Assembly (NCBI RefSeq): GCF_000379605.1
Contig: NZ_KB902683.1
Location: 186 to 64,185 of the forward strand
Length of the DNA stretch: 64,000 nt
Origin: Rhizobium giardinii bv. giardinii H152
GTDB lineage: Bacteria; Pseudomonadota; Alphaproteobacteria; Rhizobiales; Rhizobiaceae
Direction of reading: 5' to 3'
Shown here: one piece after another, positions 55,263 to 63,182 of the stretch
Layout of the letters: the number at the start of each line of letters is the position of its first letter
Position numbering within the stretch: the stretch's first letter is position 1
The notes under the pieces: model-generated
Told to the model about the DNA's origin: nothing
Databases searched by the model: none
The model's input: only the letters and a program-made list of their open reading frames with translations
Made by a program: the position numbers and the translations under genes

Positions 55263-55802
55263 TCAGTACCAGACCCGCTGCGTTGCGGCCCCGTCGATGG
55301 TGATGTCGACATAATGGGGCTGCGATCGCACATTCGGGCGGGCTGTCGAATGCCCCTTGCATTGGAGGCGTCCATCCTCCTTTTCCCAGCGCGGTGACCG
55401 GACAGAATCTGTGACGAACTGGTGGCCGTCCCCGTGACTGACGCAGAATACGTTGCGCACCTGTTTCAGGGCAGTTGACACGCAGGTTGCTTTGCGTCCG
55501 TGCGGACCAAAGTCGCCTTCCAGCCGGTATCCGGCTTCGCAATAATACGGCTCGTAGCCTGGCCGCGAACTGTGAAAGCCCACGCCGCTGCACGTCGGGA
55601 ACGAATGGCCCGAGGCAAGCTCCCGCCAAAGTTTCCGGATCGGAGGCCGGCATTCGGCAAATTTGGCAGGGCCATCGGGGCTGGAGAGGCACAGGACGAC
55701 CTGGCAACCCCAGTCGCTTGCTTGCGCGTTGCCACCGGAGATACGATAGGGTGACAGGATGTAGCAGGCGGCTACAAACGAGTTGAGCAGAAGGTTTTTC
55801 AT
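55263..55802 (-). CDS. TrbM/KikA-like exported protein
   Basis: A 179-residue exported protein (MKNLLLNSFVAACYILSPY signal-like). The Cys pattern SDWGCQVVLCLSSPDGPAKF, AECRPPIRKLWRELASGHSF and PTCSGVGFHSSRPG resembles the TrbM/KikA family of conjugation accessory proteins. The C-terminal half (ATCVSTALKQVRNVFCVSHG) is beta-rich. GGAGGACGTGTTC precedes the ATG. First gene of the virB operon, so it belongs to the transfer apparatus. Confidence 0.7.
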   Translation of the reverse strand: MKNLLLNSFVAACYILSPYRISGGNAQASDWGCQVVLCLSSPDGPAKFAECRPPIRKLWRELASGHSFPTCSGVGFHSSRPGYEPYYCEAGYRLEGDFGPHGRKATCVSTALKQVRNVFCVSHGDGHQFVTDSVRSPRWEKEDGRLQCKGHSTARPNVRSQPHYVDITIDGAATQRVWY

Positions 55803-55863
55803 GAACACGTCCTCCGAAACAAGACATTCCCGCGCAGACAAGATGGGACTGCCTCATTTGCAT

Positions 55864-55884
55864 CGTCATACTGACGTATATAAC
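55864..55884. promoter_or_regulatory. virB/regulator divergent promoter with inverted repeat
   Basis: CGTCATACTGACG (55864-55876) is a 5-bp inverted repeat around TAC. It is followed by TATATAAC (55877-55884), a good -10 for the regulator, which would leave a leader of only about 7 nt before its ATG. The CAGTAT core (minus strand) also occurs upstream of DUF1173 and, as TAGTAT, upstream of traC. Confidence 0.5.
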
Positions 55885-55897
55885 ACAGTAAAATAAC

Positions 55898-56269
55898 ATG
55901 ACAAGAGCGCTCAAACCCCAATGGCACAATCTCGCCTTCTCAGGTCTCATTCTGCATGAGATTCTCGATCACCCACTTGACGACGAGACACCCCAGGCCA
56001 GACTGAAGCAGGTCGGCATGATGACGATCCTTTACAGCATGAACCAGAGCCACCAGAAGCTAACCCTTTCCAATATTATGGAAATAACGGCTCTGACGCG
56101 TAGCGGCGTCAAGGAGACAGTGGATCTTCTGGTCAAGCGCGGAATGTTGAAAGAGACACTCGTCAAGAACTCGATGGGTCGCGGAACGGCACGGCAATTC
56201 GAGATATCTGAGAAACTCCTGGAGAAGCTGAGCGCCTTTGGAGCCGGGTCGGTATCCGATTTTAACTGA
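55898..56269 (+). CDS. Winged-helix regulator divergent from virB (RctA-like)
   Basis: A 123-residue DNA-binding protein with a winged-helix core: YSMNQSHQKLTLSNIMEITA, LTRSGVKETVDLLVKRGMLK and ETLVKNSMGRGTARQFEISE. Position and size match RctA, the repressor of virB and tra genes on rhizobial symbiotic plasmids, which is encoded beside the virB operon. Identity with RctA is inferred from context and fold only. There is no Shine-Dalgarno sequence before the ATG; translation may be near-leaderless. Confidence 0.65.
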   Translation: MTRALKPQWHNLAFSGLILHEILDHPLDDETPQARLKQVGMMTILYSMNQSHQKLTLSNIMEITALTRSGVKETVDLLVKRGMLKETLVKNSMGRGTARQFEISEKLLEKLSAFGAGSVSDFN

Positions 56270-56509
56270 TGTATTTAAGGATGTTATATTGCGCGAGCCT
56301 GAAGAAGCTGCAAGCCGCTCGGCCGGACACTCACCACCTTTTTCAACACGCGAAGGATCTCTCGCACCGGGGAATCGGCCTCAGAGTGATTACCGGAAAG
56401 GGAGCGCACGATGGCTGGTCTCGCGGCTGACCGGGCTAGAACACGCAACGGAGGGCGGGAGTTCGCTCTCACCAAACGCGGATCTCTTGCAGCTAAAAGC
56501 TAGCGTCGC

Positions 56510-56763
56510 CCAACGATCGGCGATCCGATTTCGGCTTGCTGCAGCGGGCGCTCGGCCGCCGGCACACGGCGCACGAACCCGGCGAAATCATCCTCGACGC
56601 TTTCGATCTCCTCTATCTTGACGGCCGAAATTTGCGCCAGCTGCGCAGCGCGAACGCCAGCGGCTGCTGGACCTTTTTCCAATGCAGCGAACGCATGTCA
56701 AAACAAGAAATTGAGACGTGCGTCATTCAGGCGGAAGCAGTAGTCGCTTCGAAGAGCCGCTAA
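56510..56763 (+). pseudogene. Fragment of an ATP-dependent DNA ligase (LigD-like)
   Basis: One frame reads DFGLLQRALGRRHTAHEPGE then IILDAFDLLYLDGRNLRQL, the AFDLLYLDG motif of ATP-dependent DNA ligases. A frame change then gives AQRERQRLLDLFPM. Upstream and downstream parts are missing. It is a relic of a LigD-type repair gene, a family common on rhizobial replicons. Confidence 0.6.
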
Positions 56764-56906
56764 ATTCCGGAAGAGATGTTTTGTGATCCAGTGAGCACAG
56801 ATCGAACGCAGACCGTTCGTGTGCGCTTTGACGCCCGTTGCAGCTTATTCTCTCAACTCCCCTACTGCATAATCCCTTAAATCGGAATCAATTTAAGGAG
56901 AAAATT

Positions 56907-57083
56907 ATGCAGCAGTTTCAGAGTGCTACAGCGGCGACACAAAAGAGCGACCGCAAAATCCGGCGTCTGCGACCTTGGCGGGGCGCATATTGGATGTCAT
57001 CGGGCTGGTGTTCGGAAGTTTATGCTGCTAACCCGGCGATCCGCGGAACCAGCCACAACATCGCGGCGGTCCCGATTATGTAG
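56907..57083 (+). CDS. Possible small protein, overlapping hupE end
   Basis: A 58-residue frame, MQQFQSATAATQKSDRKIRR, with an excellent AAGGAG site. The second half (from about 57020) is antisense to the C-terminus of the HupE-like gene. It may be a true small protein, or the 5' end of a gene truncated when this region was rearranged. No family is recognised. Confidence 0.35.
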   Translation: MQQFQSATAATQKSDRKIRRLRPWRGAYWMSSGWCSEVYAANPAIRGTSHNIAAVPIM

Positions 57084-58015
57084 GCGCCGAGCTGACGCGC
57101 CAGTGCGGGCTGTATTTTGCCCCGTGTGCCTGCTGCCCGAAGCACGACCAGCGCCGCGGCGACGAAGGTCAGCTGTCCTGCCTCGACGCCCAGGTTGAAT
57201 GTCAGCAGGCTCAGCGGCACGTCAGATTGCGGCAAGCCGATTTCCTTCAGGGCCCCGGCGAAACCGAAACCATGCAGCAGCCCGAACGCGAAGGCCACGA
57301 CCCAGGGGTAGCTTTCGGAAAGCCGCCTTTCGCCCGGCTTAATCTTGATAAGTTCACTGGCGACGAACGCGATGCTCAGCGCGATTGTTGCTTCCACCGG
57401 CTTCTGCGGCAAACTGAAAAAACCGAACGATGCTCCAGCTAGCGTGATGCTGTGCGCGATGGTGAAAGCGGTGATCGTCTTGAACAGCATCCAGCGATCC
57501 TGGATGAGCAGCATGAGCGCAAGCACAAAGAGTAGATGATCAAGACCTGAAAGTATGTGGTCGACGCCTAGCAGGAAGTAGGTTTGCGCCACCTCGATGG
57601 TGGTCTGTGCGCCGGCTGCGACGAAGGAGGGCGCGTCCGGCATGAGGCGCACGACCTCCGTCTCGCCGTTCTCGTATTCGACGCGGACGAGCGCTTCGGT
57701 CATGGTCGACTTGAGGCCGTCGATGCCGATCTCACCGCCCCCTAATCTGCCTGCACAGGCGACGGTCCATCGCTCCAGATAAGCTCCGTCCACGATCGAC
57801 CTCGCCGGTTCGGCTTTCTCGATGCAAGCTTTCGGCAGACTTACATAGAGCCCGAGGCGCATGTCGCCTTGCGCCGGAACCTTCCAGACGACGGCGAACT
57901 CGTCGCTCGCAGTTTGGCGAATGTCGAGATAGGCCGGCCGAATCTCATGAGCGGACCCCGGTGTGGCCAGCAACATCGGCATCAGCATGGCCAGCAGCGC
58001 GCCAAGCCGCGTCAT
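57020..58015 (-). CDS. HupE/UreJ family membrane protein
   Basis: A 331-residue protein: signal peptide (LGALLAMLMPMLLATPGSAH), a periplasmic beta-domain (about 25-140), then six or seven membrane helices with the HupE/UreJ motifs LLGVDHILSGLDHLLFVLAL, FTIAHSITLAGASFGF and AFGLLHGFGFAGALKEI. HupE-type proteins move nickel or cobalt, or are annotated as hydrogenase/urease accessories. It is the last gene of a three-gene operon, with an ATGA overlap with the isomerase gene. Confidence 0.9.
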   Translation of the reverse strand: MTRLGALLAMLMPMLLATPGSAHEIRPAYLDIRQTASDEFAVVWKVPAQGDMRLGLYVSLPKACIEKAEPARSIVDGAYLERWTVACAGRLGGGEIGIDGLKSTMTEALVRVEYENGETEVVRLMPDAPSFVAAGAQTTIEVAQTYFLLGVDHILSGLDHLLFVLALMLLIQDRWMLFKTITAFTIAHSITLAGASFGFFSLPQKPVEATIALSIAFVASELIKIKPGERRLSESYPWVVAFAFGLLHGFGFAGALKEIGLPQSDVPLSLLTFNLGVEAGQLTFVAAALVVLRAAGTRGKIQPALARQLGAYIIGTAAMLWLVPRIAGLAA

Positions 58016-58941
58016 GGGTCGGTTCCTGCGCCAGCCAGGCTTTCAATGCTCACCACATATCGCTTGAGGCGATCGGCGAAGCGTTGGCGCTCGAGTTCGG
58101 CGCGTTTGGCATTCGTCCACTCCCGCGCCACCGCGTCGCGAACCTCGTCGAGTGCCGGCACTCGGCCGCGCACACGCTCCGTCACGCGGATCAGGTGCAG
58201 GCCGAAGGCGGAATTGATAGGCCCGCTCCATTGGCCCAAAGGAGCCTTGCTGAGTTCCTCCGCGAAATCGGCGCCGAAGGTCTGGCCGATCGATGCCTTG
58301 GCCGAAAGCGGAAGGTCGGGCGGAAGCAGCGTGGGGTCGCCAAAAAGGCCGAGATCCGTGGCCGGGTTGGTCAGCAGTGCTTCGCGGATGGAAGCCGCGT
58401 CCTGCGCGATCGTGTCGCCGCGCCGCTGAGGATTGAAGAACACCTGCTGGAAGGCCAGCAACGGATCGATCTCGAATGTGGCCGCATTGGCTTCCAGATA
58501 GGCGCCGAGCTCAGCATCGGTCGCTGACAGAGCTTCGGCGTCGGCCGTGTTCAGGAATTCCATTTTCTGACGCAAGCGGCGACGAACGACCGTGTCGTCC
58601 CTGTCGAGCCCGAGTTCCAGCGCTTGGCGTACCAGAATTTCTTCCTTTACATAGTCGTCGATAAGGCCTTTCAGTTCCTCCGCAGTTGGCGAGCGCTGCC
58701 AAGTCTTTGTGAACACGCTCGCCATCTGCTCGATCTTCGACGCCGTGACGACGATGCTGTCCGGCTGGTCTTCCGCGTCGGCGCCCAAGAGCCCGTATCC
58801 CGCAAAGATCAGCAGCGCGAGAGCCAGGAAGTGGACCAGCGGTTCTCTCAGCACGCGTTTCAAGAAAATCCTGCTCACTCGTTTGCCGGATGCCGGACCC
58901 GACCGTCCGGCGGCCGGCTCAACCGCCGGCATCGCGGTCAC
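58012..58941 (-). CDS. Parvulin-type (PpiC) peptidyl-prolyl isomerase, membrane-anchored
   Basis: A 309-residue protein with one N-terminal membrane helix (LVHFLALALLIFAGYGLLGA), an extended chaperone-like helical region (EELKGLIDDYVKEEILVRQA) and a degenerate C-terminal parvulin domain (ASIGQTFGADFAEELSKAPL, GQWSGPINSAFGLHLIRVTE). It is likely a periplasmic foldase for the DUF3604 protein. The GTG start overlaps the preceding stop (GTGA). Confidence 0.85.
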   Translation of the reverse strand: MTAMPAVEPAAGRSGPASGKRVSRIFLKRVLREPLVHFLALALLIFAGYGLLGADAEDQPDSIVVTASKIEQMASVFTKTWQRSPTAEELKGLIDDYVKEEILVRQALELGLDRDDTVVRRRLRQKMEFLNTADAEALSATDAELGAYLEANAATFEIDPLLAFQQVFFNPQRRGDTIAQDAASIREALLTNPATDLGLFGDPTLLPPDLPLSAKASIGQTFGADFAEELSKAPLGQWSGPINSAFGLHLIRVTERVRGRVPALDEVRDAVAREWTNAKRAELERQRFADRLKRYVVSIESLAGAGTDP

Positions 58942-60878
58942 GGCGTGTACCAGATCGGCGAGGTATAGGCGCGTTCGGTGACAGTCATCCGCGTACCCTC
59001 AGGCGGCTTTATTCCATACCGTTTGGCATCATAGGCGGTCCACCGCGGCGTCGGTATCTCGATGACGCGTCCATAGTAGAAGGCCCTCTGCTTCGGATCG
59101 AAGCTGGGGTCCTTCCACACAGCGATCAGTTCCGGCGCCCCGATGGTGTTGGTCCAGGTCGCGTTCTCGATGTCGACAGTGCTTCCAACCGATGGCACCT
59201 TGCCGTCAGCGCCCGGTTTGCGGTCCCCGCCCCAGGCGACGTCGTATACCTGCTCATGCGTCTCGCCCTTGTCGTCGAGCCAGCCCTTGACGATCTGGTA
59301 GCGGTCGAGGTTGGCCCCGATCGGGTCGCGCAGTGCGGCAACGAGAAACGACGGCGCCTTGCCTTCCGGCGCTGCCGTCAGGTCGCCGCCCATGGGCACG
59401 CCCTTGCCGTAGCCGATCGCGCCGGGATTGCGGGTCTCGGCATCGGCCAGCTCGAAATCCCAGCCGCCGAAAAACCGCACGGCCATGCGCGGCCCGGTGG
59501 TTGCATAGGTCTCCTTGCGCTGCATGGCGTCCCAGATAGACTCGCGGGTGTTCTCCGTCGCCCACACGGCGGCGTAGCCAGACGCGCCGACCTCCCAGTC
59601 CATCACCGTGATGCCCGTCTTGGCGTCCTTGACGAACGTTGCCGTCAGGCGTTCCGGGCTTGGCTCCTGCGGCGTGGTCTTTCCAAAGAAGTTTTCCTCT
59701 TCCATAGCAGCAAGGCCCGTATGCGCGTCGGAACTGCCGACCAGCCCGAACTTGTAGGGGTTCGTGCCGAGTTCGGCTTCGAGCTTGAGGCCGTTCTTCA
59801 GCGCGGACCGTGTATATTCGAACTCGAGCATCTCAGGCGTCTTCGGCACGCTGGCATCGAGATTACCGAAATCCCAGGTCTCGAAATCCGCGAACTCGTC
59901 ATTGGGCGACAGGACCGGGTGCGCCTCGCCGTCGCCCTTTGTCTGGGTTGTCTCGTAGAGGCGTTCCCACCTGGAACGCTGCTCGACATATTCGTTATCG
60001 ACCGGCTTGCCGGTGAAGGATTCGATTAGCGGGAACATGCGGCCGTTGGACAGGTTGCCGTTGTGCGCAATCGCCAGCACGTTGCCGCCGGTTTTGTCCT
60101 CATAGGCCTGCATCCACTTCCATAGGTCGCGCGGATTGTCGCTGCCCAGGGGCTTAAGTGTCGTATAGGGCACGACCTGATCGGCCTTGTCGGCATCGTC
60201 GCGGAAGACGACATTGCGATGCAGATTGTTGCCTGCCGTGTTCGAGGTCCACTCGTAGCCGATGAAGGCCGTGAACCGCCCCGGATCGTTATATTCCTCG
60301 GCGGCCTTTATCGTGTCCTGCCACGCGTTTTTGTAAGGACGTGTTTCCGGCCCGTAGATCATGCTCTTGGGCAACGTTCCCTTGCCGAAGCTAAAGATGA
60401 TTTCGAGCGCCGCCGTGGCGCCCTGGCCTGACTTGATCATGTCGTACCAGGTCTTGGCCTGCGGATCGGTGATGACATCCGGTTTGCCGGCAAAGAGGTC
60501 CGGGAACATGCCCATGTTGTCGGAGTGGTCGGCCACCACCAAAAAGTCGAGCGGCCGTGACAGCTTGGCAGGCTGGCCGCTCGACGCAGTGATCTCCTCG
60601 CCGCGGGCGAAGCGGTAGGCGTCGCGAGGCGTCAGCCGTGCTCCGAAAGCGCCGGCATCGAACGAGGCCCCGGTGTGGAGGTGCGTGTCGCCGAACAGCG
60701 GCCGGGTCGGAAAATTGCGCCCCGCATAGGGCGAGTAGACAGGTTTGCTGGAAAATGCCTTTCCGGCCTTCGCGCTGTCCAGAGTGCCGAGATCGGTGGT
60801 TTCCTGAGCCGCAGCCGGCAAGGCAGAGCCCAGGCATACGAACACCGCCACAATCAACTTCGCCGATGTCTTGTTCAT
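58938..60878 (-). CDS. DUF3604 exported PHP-like metallohydrolase candidate
   Basis: A 646-residue exported protein (signal MNKTSAKLIVAVFVCLGSAL, cleavage near PAAAQ). It has PHP-superfamily-like metal-binding blocks: GDTHLHTG (Asp64, His66, His68), VVADHSDN (His118), GYEW (Glu209), AHNGN (His272) and GSSDAHTG (Asp384, His386). The family has no known substrate. GGGGGAAGCG precedes the ATG. It heads the operon with PpiC and HupE-like genes, 54 nt downstream of a FixK/FNR-type box. Confidence 0.88.
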   Translation of the reverse strand: MNKTSAKLIVAVFVCLGSALPAAAQETTDLGTLDSAKAGKAFSSKPVYSPYAGRNFPTRPLFGDTHLHTGASFDAGAFGARLTPRDAYRFARGEEITASSGQPAKLSRPLDFLVVADHSDNMGMFPDLFAGKPDVITDPQAKTWYDMIKSGQGATAALEIIFSFGKGTLPKSMIYGPETRPYKNAWQDTIKAAEEYNDPGRFTAFIGYEWTSNTAGNNLHRNVVFRDDADKADQVVPYTTLKPLGSDNPRDLWKWMQAYEDKTGGNVLAIAHNGNLSNGRMFPLIESFTGKPVDNEYVEQRSRWERLYETTQTKGDGEAHPVLSPNDEFADFETWDFGNLDASVPKTPEMLEFEYTRSALKNGLKLEAELGTNPYKFGLVGSSDAHTGLAAMEEENFFGKTTPQEPSPERLTATFVKDAKTGITVMDWEVGASGYAAVWATENTRESIWDAMQRKETYATTGPRMAVRFFGGWDFELADAETRNPGAIGYGKGVPMGGDLTAAPEGKAPSFLVAALRDPIGANLDRYQIVKGWLDDKGETHEQVYDVAWGGDRKPGADGKVPSVGSTVDIENATWTNTIGAPELIAVWKDPSFDPKQRAFYYGRVIEIPTPRWTAYDAKRYGIKPPEGTRMTVTERAYTSPIWYTP

Positions 60879-61222
60879 CGCTTCCCCCCTTTTGCAGCAA
60901 TCACGCTTAAACCATCCGAGCGAGCTATTTGTTGATTTGCGTCAATGACCGGAGGCCTGCCTCCGCTTCGAATGTTCTCTAAGCGCCTTGTGACTACCGT
61001 CCTTGGCGTTACAGCCTAATATGCCGGGCATTCAATTGTTCGTTAGAATCTTACTGGCGTGACATTCGCACTCCAGATAGAGTGCAGCGACCGTATTTGC
61101 ATCGTAGCAAATAAGTAACAGCGTGAGAAACTTTTACTTGGAAAATAATGTACCCAGCCCTGATCAAACCGGAGCGCGGTTGAGAACTGGCCGAAATTCT
61201 TAGAGTTACTGGAGGGGAAGAG
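60879..61222. other. Divergent promoter region of DUF3604 and OMP genes
   Basis: This 344-base gap contains the FixK-type box and an AT-rich stretch near 61080-61150 that probably holds the promoter of the outer membrane protein gene. No gene is seen in it. Confidence 0.45.
60932..60945 (-). promoter_or_regulatory. FixK/FNR-type box upstream of DUF3604 operon
   Basis: TTGATTTGCGTCAA (TTGAT-N4-GTCAA) matches the TTGAY-N4-RTCAA consensus of FixK, FnrN and related oxygen-responsive regulators. It is centred about 60 bases before the DUF3604 ATG. A class II promoter with the box at -41.5 would start near 60897. Confidence 0.55.
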
Positions 61223-62041
61223 ATGAAACTTGGAGCTGCGCGGACTCTGTCGTTCATCGGGAGTCTTCTATTTGCCAGTGGTGTCATGGCTGCTGACGCT
61301 TATTCACCGATGACACCGCAAGTTCAGCAAGCCGAAACCGACGAGGGGTGGACGTTCGCATTTGCCCCCTATTTCTGGGCCGCGGATCTTTCCGGCGACG
61401 TCGCGCAATTTGGACTACCGACAGTCGAAGTTGACTCGAGTTTCAGCGATATCCTTGACCATCTCGACTTCGGGGCCATGGCGATCGGCGAGGCCCGGTA
61501 CGACCGTTACAGCATCTTCGGCGACGTCCTGTATTCCAAGATATCGGGCTCCGCCGGCACGCCCAGAGGGATCGTGGCCTCCAGCGTTGAGGTCACATCC
61601 GAGACGTTTGCAGGCTTGCTCGGCGTCGGCTACTCGATCATTGATGATGATTCCGCGCGACTTGACGTCGTCGGCGGCGCAAGGGTTTGATCTGTCGACA
61701 CCGATCTCTCGTTTAGCGGGGGCATACTTGACGATGTGTCCCGAAACGACGGCGCGACATGGGTGGATGCGATGGCCGGAATTCGTGGAAACTACGCGAT
61801 CACTCCCGAGATCTATCTGACCGGATGGGGGCTGATCGGGGCCGGCCAAGCAGACCTCGATTGGGACGTCGCCGCCGCGATCGGGTATCATTTCAGCGAC
61901 ACCATTTCGGCGGTTGTAGGCTACCGGGCCTTGGGTGTTGACTACAGTAAGGACGGCTTCGTGTTCAGCTTGCATTCTTCTAGGACTTCGCTCTCGGAGA
62001 CGTCACCATTTAGACCTGTCCGGACATTCGCATTTCGTTAG
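61223..62041 (+). pseudogene. Outer membrane beta-barrel protein gene with in-frame TGA
   Basis: MKLGAARTLSFIGSLLFASG and VMAADA is a signal peptide, preceded by TGGAGGGGAAG. The beta-strand-rich product reads TDEGWTFAFAPYFWAADLSG and SARLDVVGGARV, then TGA (61688-61690), probably a mutated Trp codon. The same frame continues as TDLSFSGGILDDVSRNDGAT, IRGNYAITPEIYLTGWGLIG and VGYRALGVDYSKDGFVF before diverging. The usual C-terminal aromatic tail is lost, ending FRPVRTFAFR at 62041. So the gene carries an internal stop and a damaged end. Confidence 0.75.
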
Positions 62042-62605
62042 AGGAGGCTGCAAATTACCAGGGCGCGGCAAACTCCACGGCGGCGCGCGAGATCTGAAGC
62101 TCGTTGACCATTCCAAGATCCAGGTCCATCGACTCTACGGTCGATCGCCCGTCACCACTTGGCAGACGCCAGGTAACCCTGCTGACCTCCAGGCGCTCGC
62201 TACCAACGTTCCGGCTCGAAGCTCCCGAATATGTTTTCGGCGCTGGCTTCGAGCGCCTTGCTCTTGCTCGAGGTGATCATTTCGCGCCCGTATCACAATT
62301 GGGTCGATGATATTCGGTTTTCGGACGACCAGTGTATCGCAGCGGATCCGGAAGGACGCAGATCACATTAGGAATCGCTCAAGTTGACAAGTCCGGAAAA
62401 ACCGCGATTTCGGCGAAATCTGCCAACAAGATGTGAACAACTGTCAACATAGCAGGTCAAAAACAGCTGTTTGGGCGACCTGAACGCCGCAGAATGCGGG
62501 CACCCAACCCCCAAAATCGGGCAAGAAGTTTACATTCCGCCACAACCAAACAGAGAATGTAAACTTTACGCAACGTCCTTATGCGAGCAATCAGTGTAGT
62601 TCGAC
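62042..62605. other. Gene-free region with several symmetric motifs
   Basis: No gene is seen. It contains a degenerate parS-like GTGAACAACTGTCAAC (62433-62448), a nested palindrome (CAGGTC, AAACAGCTGTTT, GACCTG; 62453-62482) and a perfect 12-bp inverted repeat (62526-62537 and 62555-62566). It lies next to the integrase remnant, so attachment or regulatory sites are plausible. Confidence 0.45.
62526..62566. repeat. Perfect 12-bp inverted repeat next to the integrase
   Basis: AAGTTTACATTC (62526-62537) and GAATGTAAACTT (62555-62566) flank a 17-nt spacer. The repeat lies 40 bases beyond the end of the integrase catalytic half. It could be a recombinase core site or an operator; no T-run follows, so a terminator is unlikely. 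Confidence 0.6.
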
Positions 62606-63182
62606 CTATCCCAGGCGCCCGACCAGGTCGTCAGCGCTCAAGTGCGTATAGCGCTTGAGCATCCGGAGCTCCTTGTGACCCGAGATACTGCTGACCTCGA
62701 TCATGTTCAGCCCGCGCTCAAACAGGCGACTGACGCCTTCGTGTCTCAAATCGTGGAAGCGCAGCCCCTTGACGTTCGATCGCGCAAGGAGGCGTCGCCA
62801 GGCTTGTTCGAGCGCGCCGGCCTTCATCGGAAAGACGGTAGATTGATCTACCTCGCAGTGATCCTTCCACTCGCTCAAAGTCTGTAATGCGCGTTGCGAC
62901 AGCGGCACCTCGCGACCGGAGCCGTTTTTCGTCATCGTCAACGTGATCACCCGTCGATTATGCGAGATGTCGGACCACTTGAGCCCCAGGATCTCTCCTC
63001 GGCGCATCCCGGTCTCGATAGCAAGAATAACAATCGTCTTGAAGAACGGGATCTGTCCGGCATCGCAGCTATCAAGCAGACGCTGCTCCTCGTCGCCCGA
63101 CAGTCGCCGGCTGCGCTCGTTTCGGATGACCGGCCGTCGAACCAGCTTCACGACGTTCCTACCAAGGGGCAGACCCCAGTCG
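62606..63182 (-). pseudogene. Tyrosine integrase, catalytic half
   Basis: This half covers the catalytic domain: DWGLPLGRNVVKLVRRPVIR, then ETGMRRGEILGLKWSDI (first Arg), HDLRHEGVSRLFERGL (HxxR), ISGHKELRM and KRYTHLSADD with the nucleophile Tyr. All catalytic residues are present. The N-terminal core-binding domain is not upstream on this strand; the frame starts abruptly near 63182 (the open frame extends to 63244 without homology). The missing N-terminal half lies immediately to the right on the opposite strand. Confidence 0.75.

Noticed and set aside
58890..60029. 379-codon rightward frame opposite the DUF3604 gene
   Set aside because: Antisense shadow of a strongly supported leftward gene.
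61688..61690. TGA read as selenocysteine in the outer membrane protein
   Set aside because: The position fits a Trp codon in a beta-barrel protein, no SECIS-like hairpin is evident, and the C-terminus is damaged as well.
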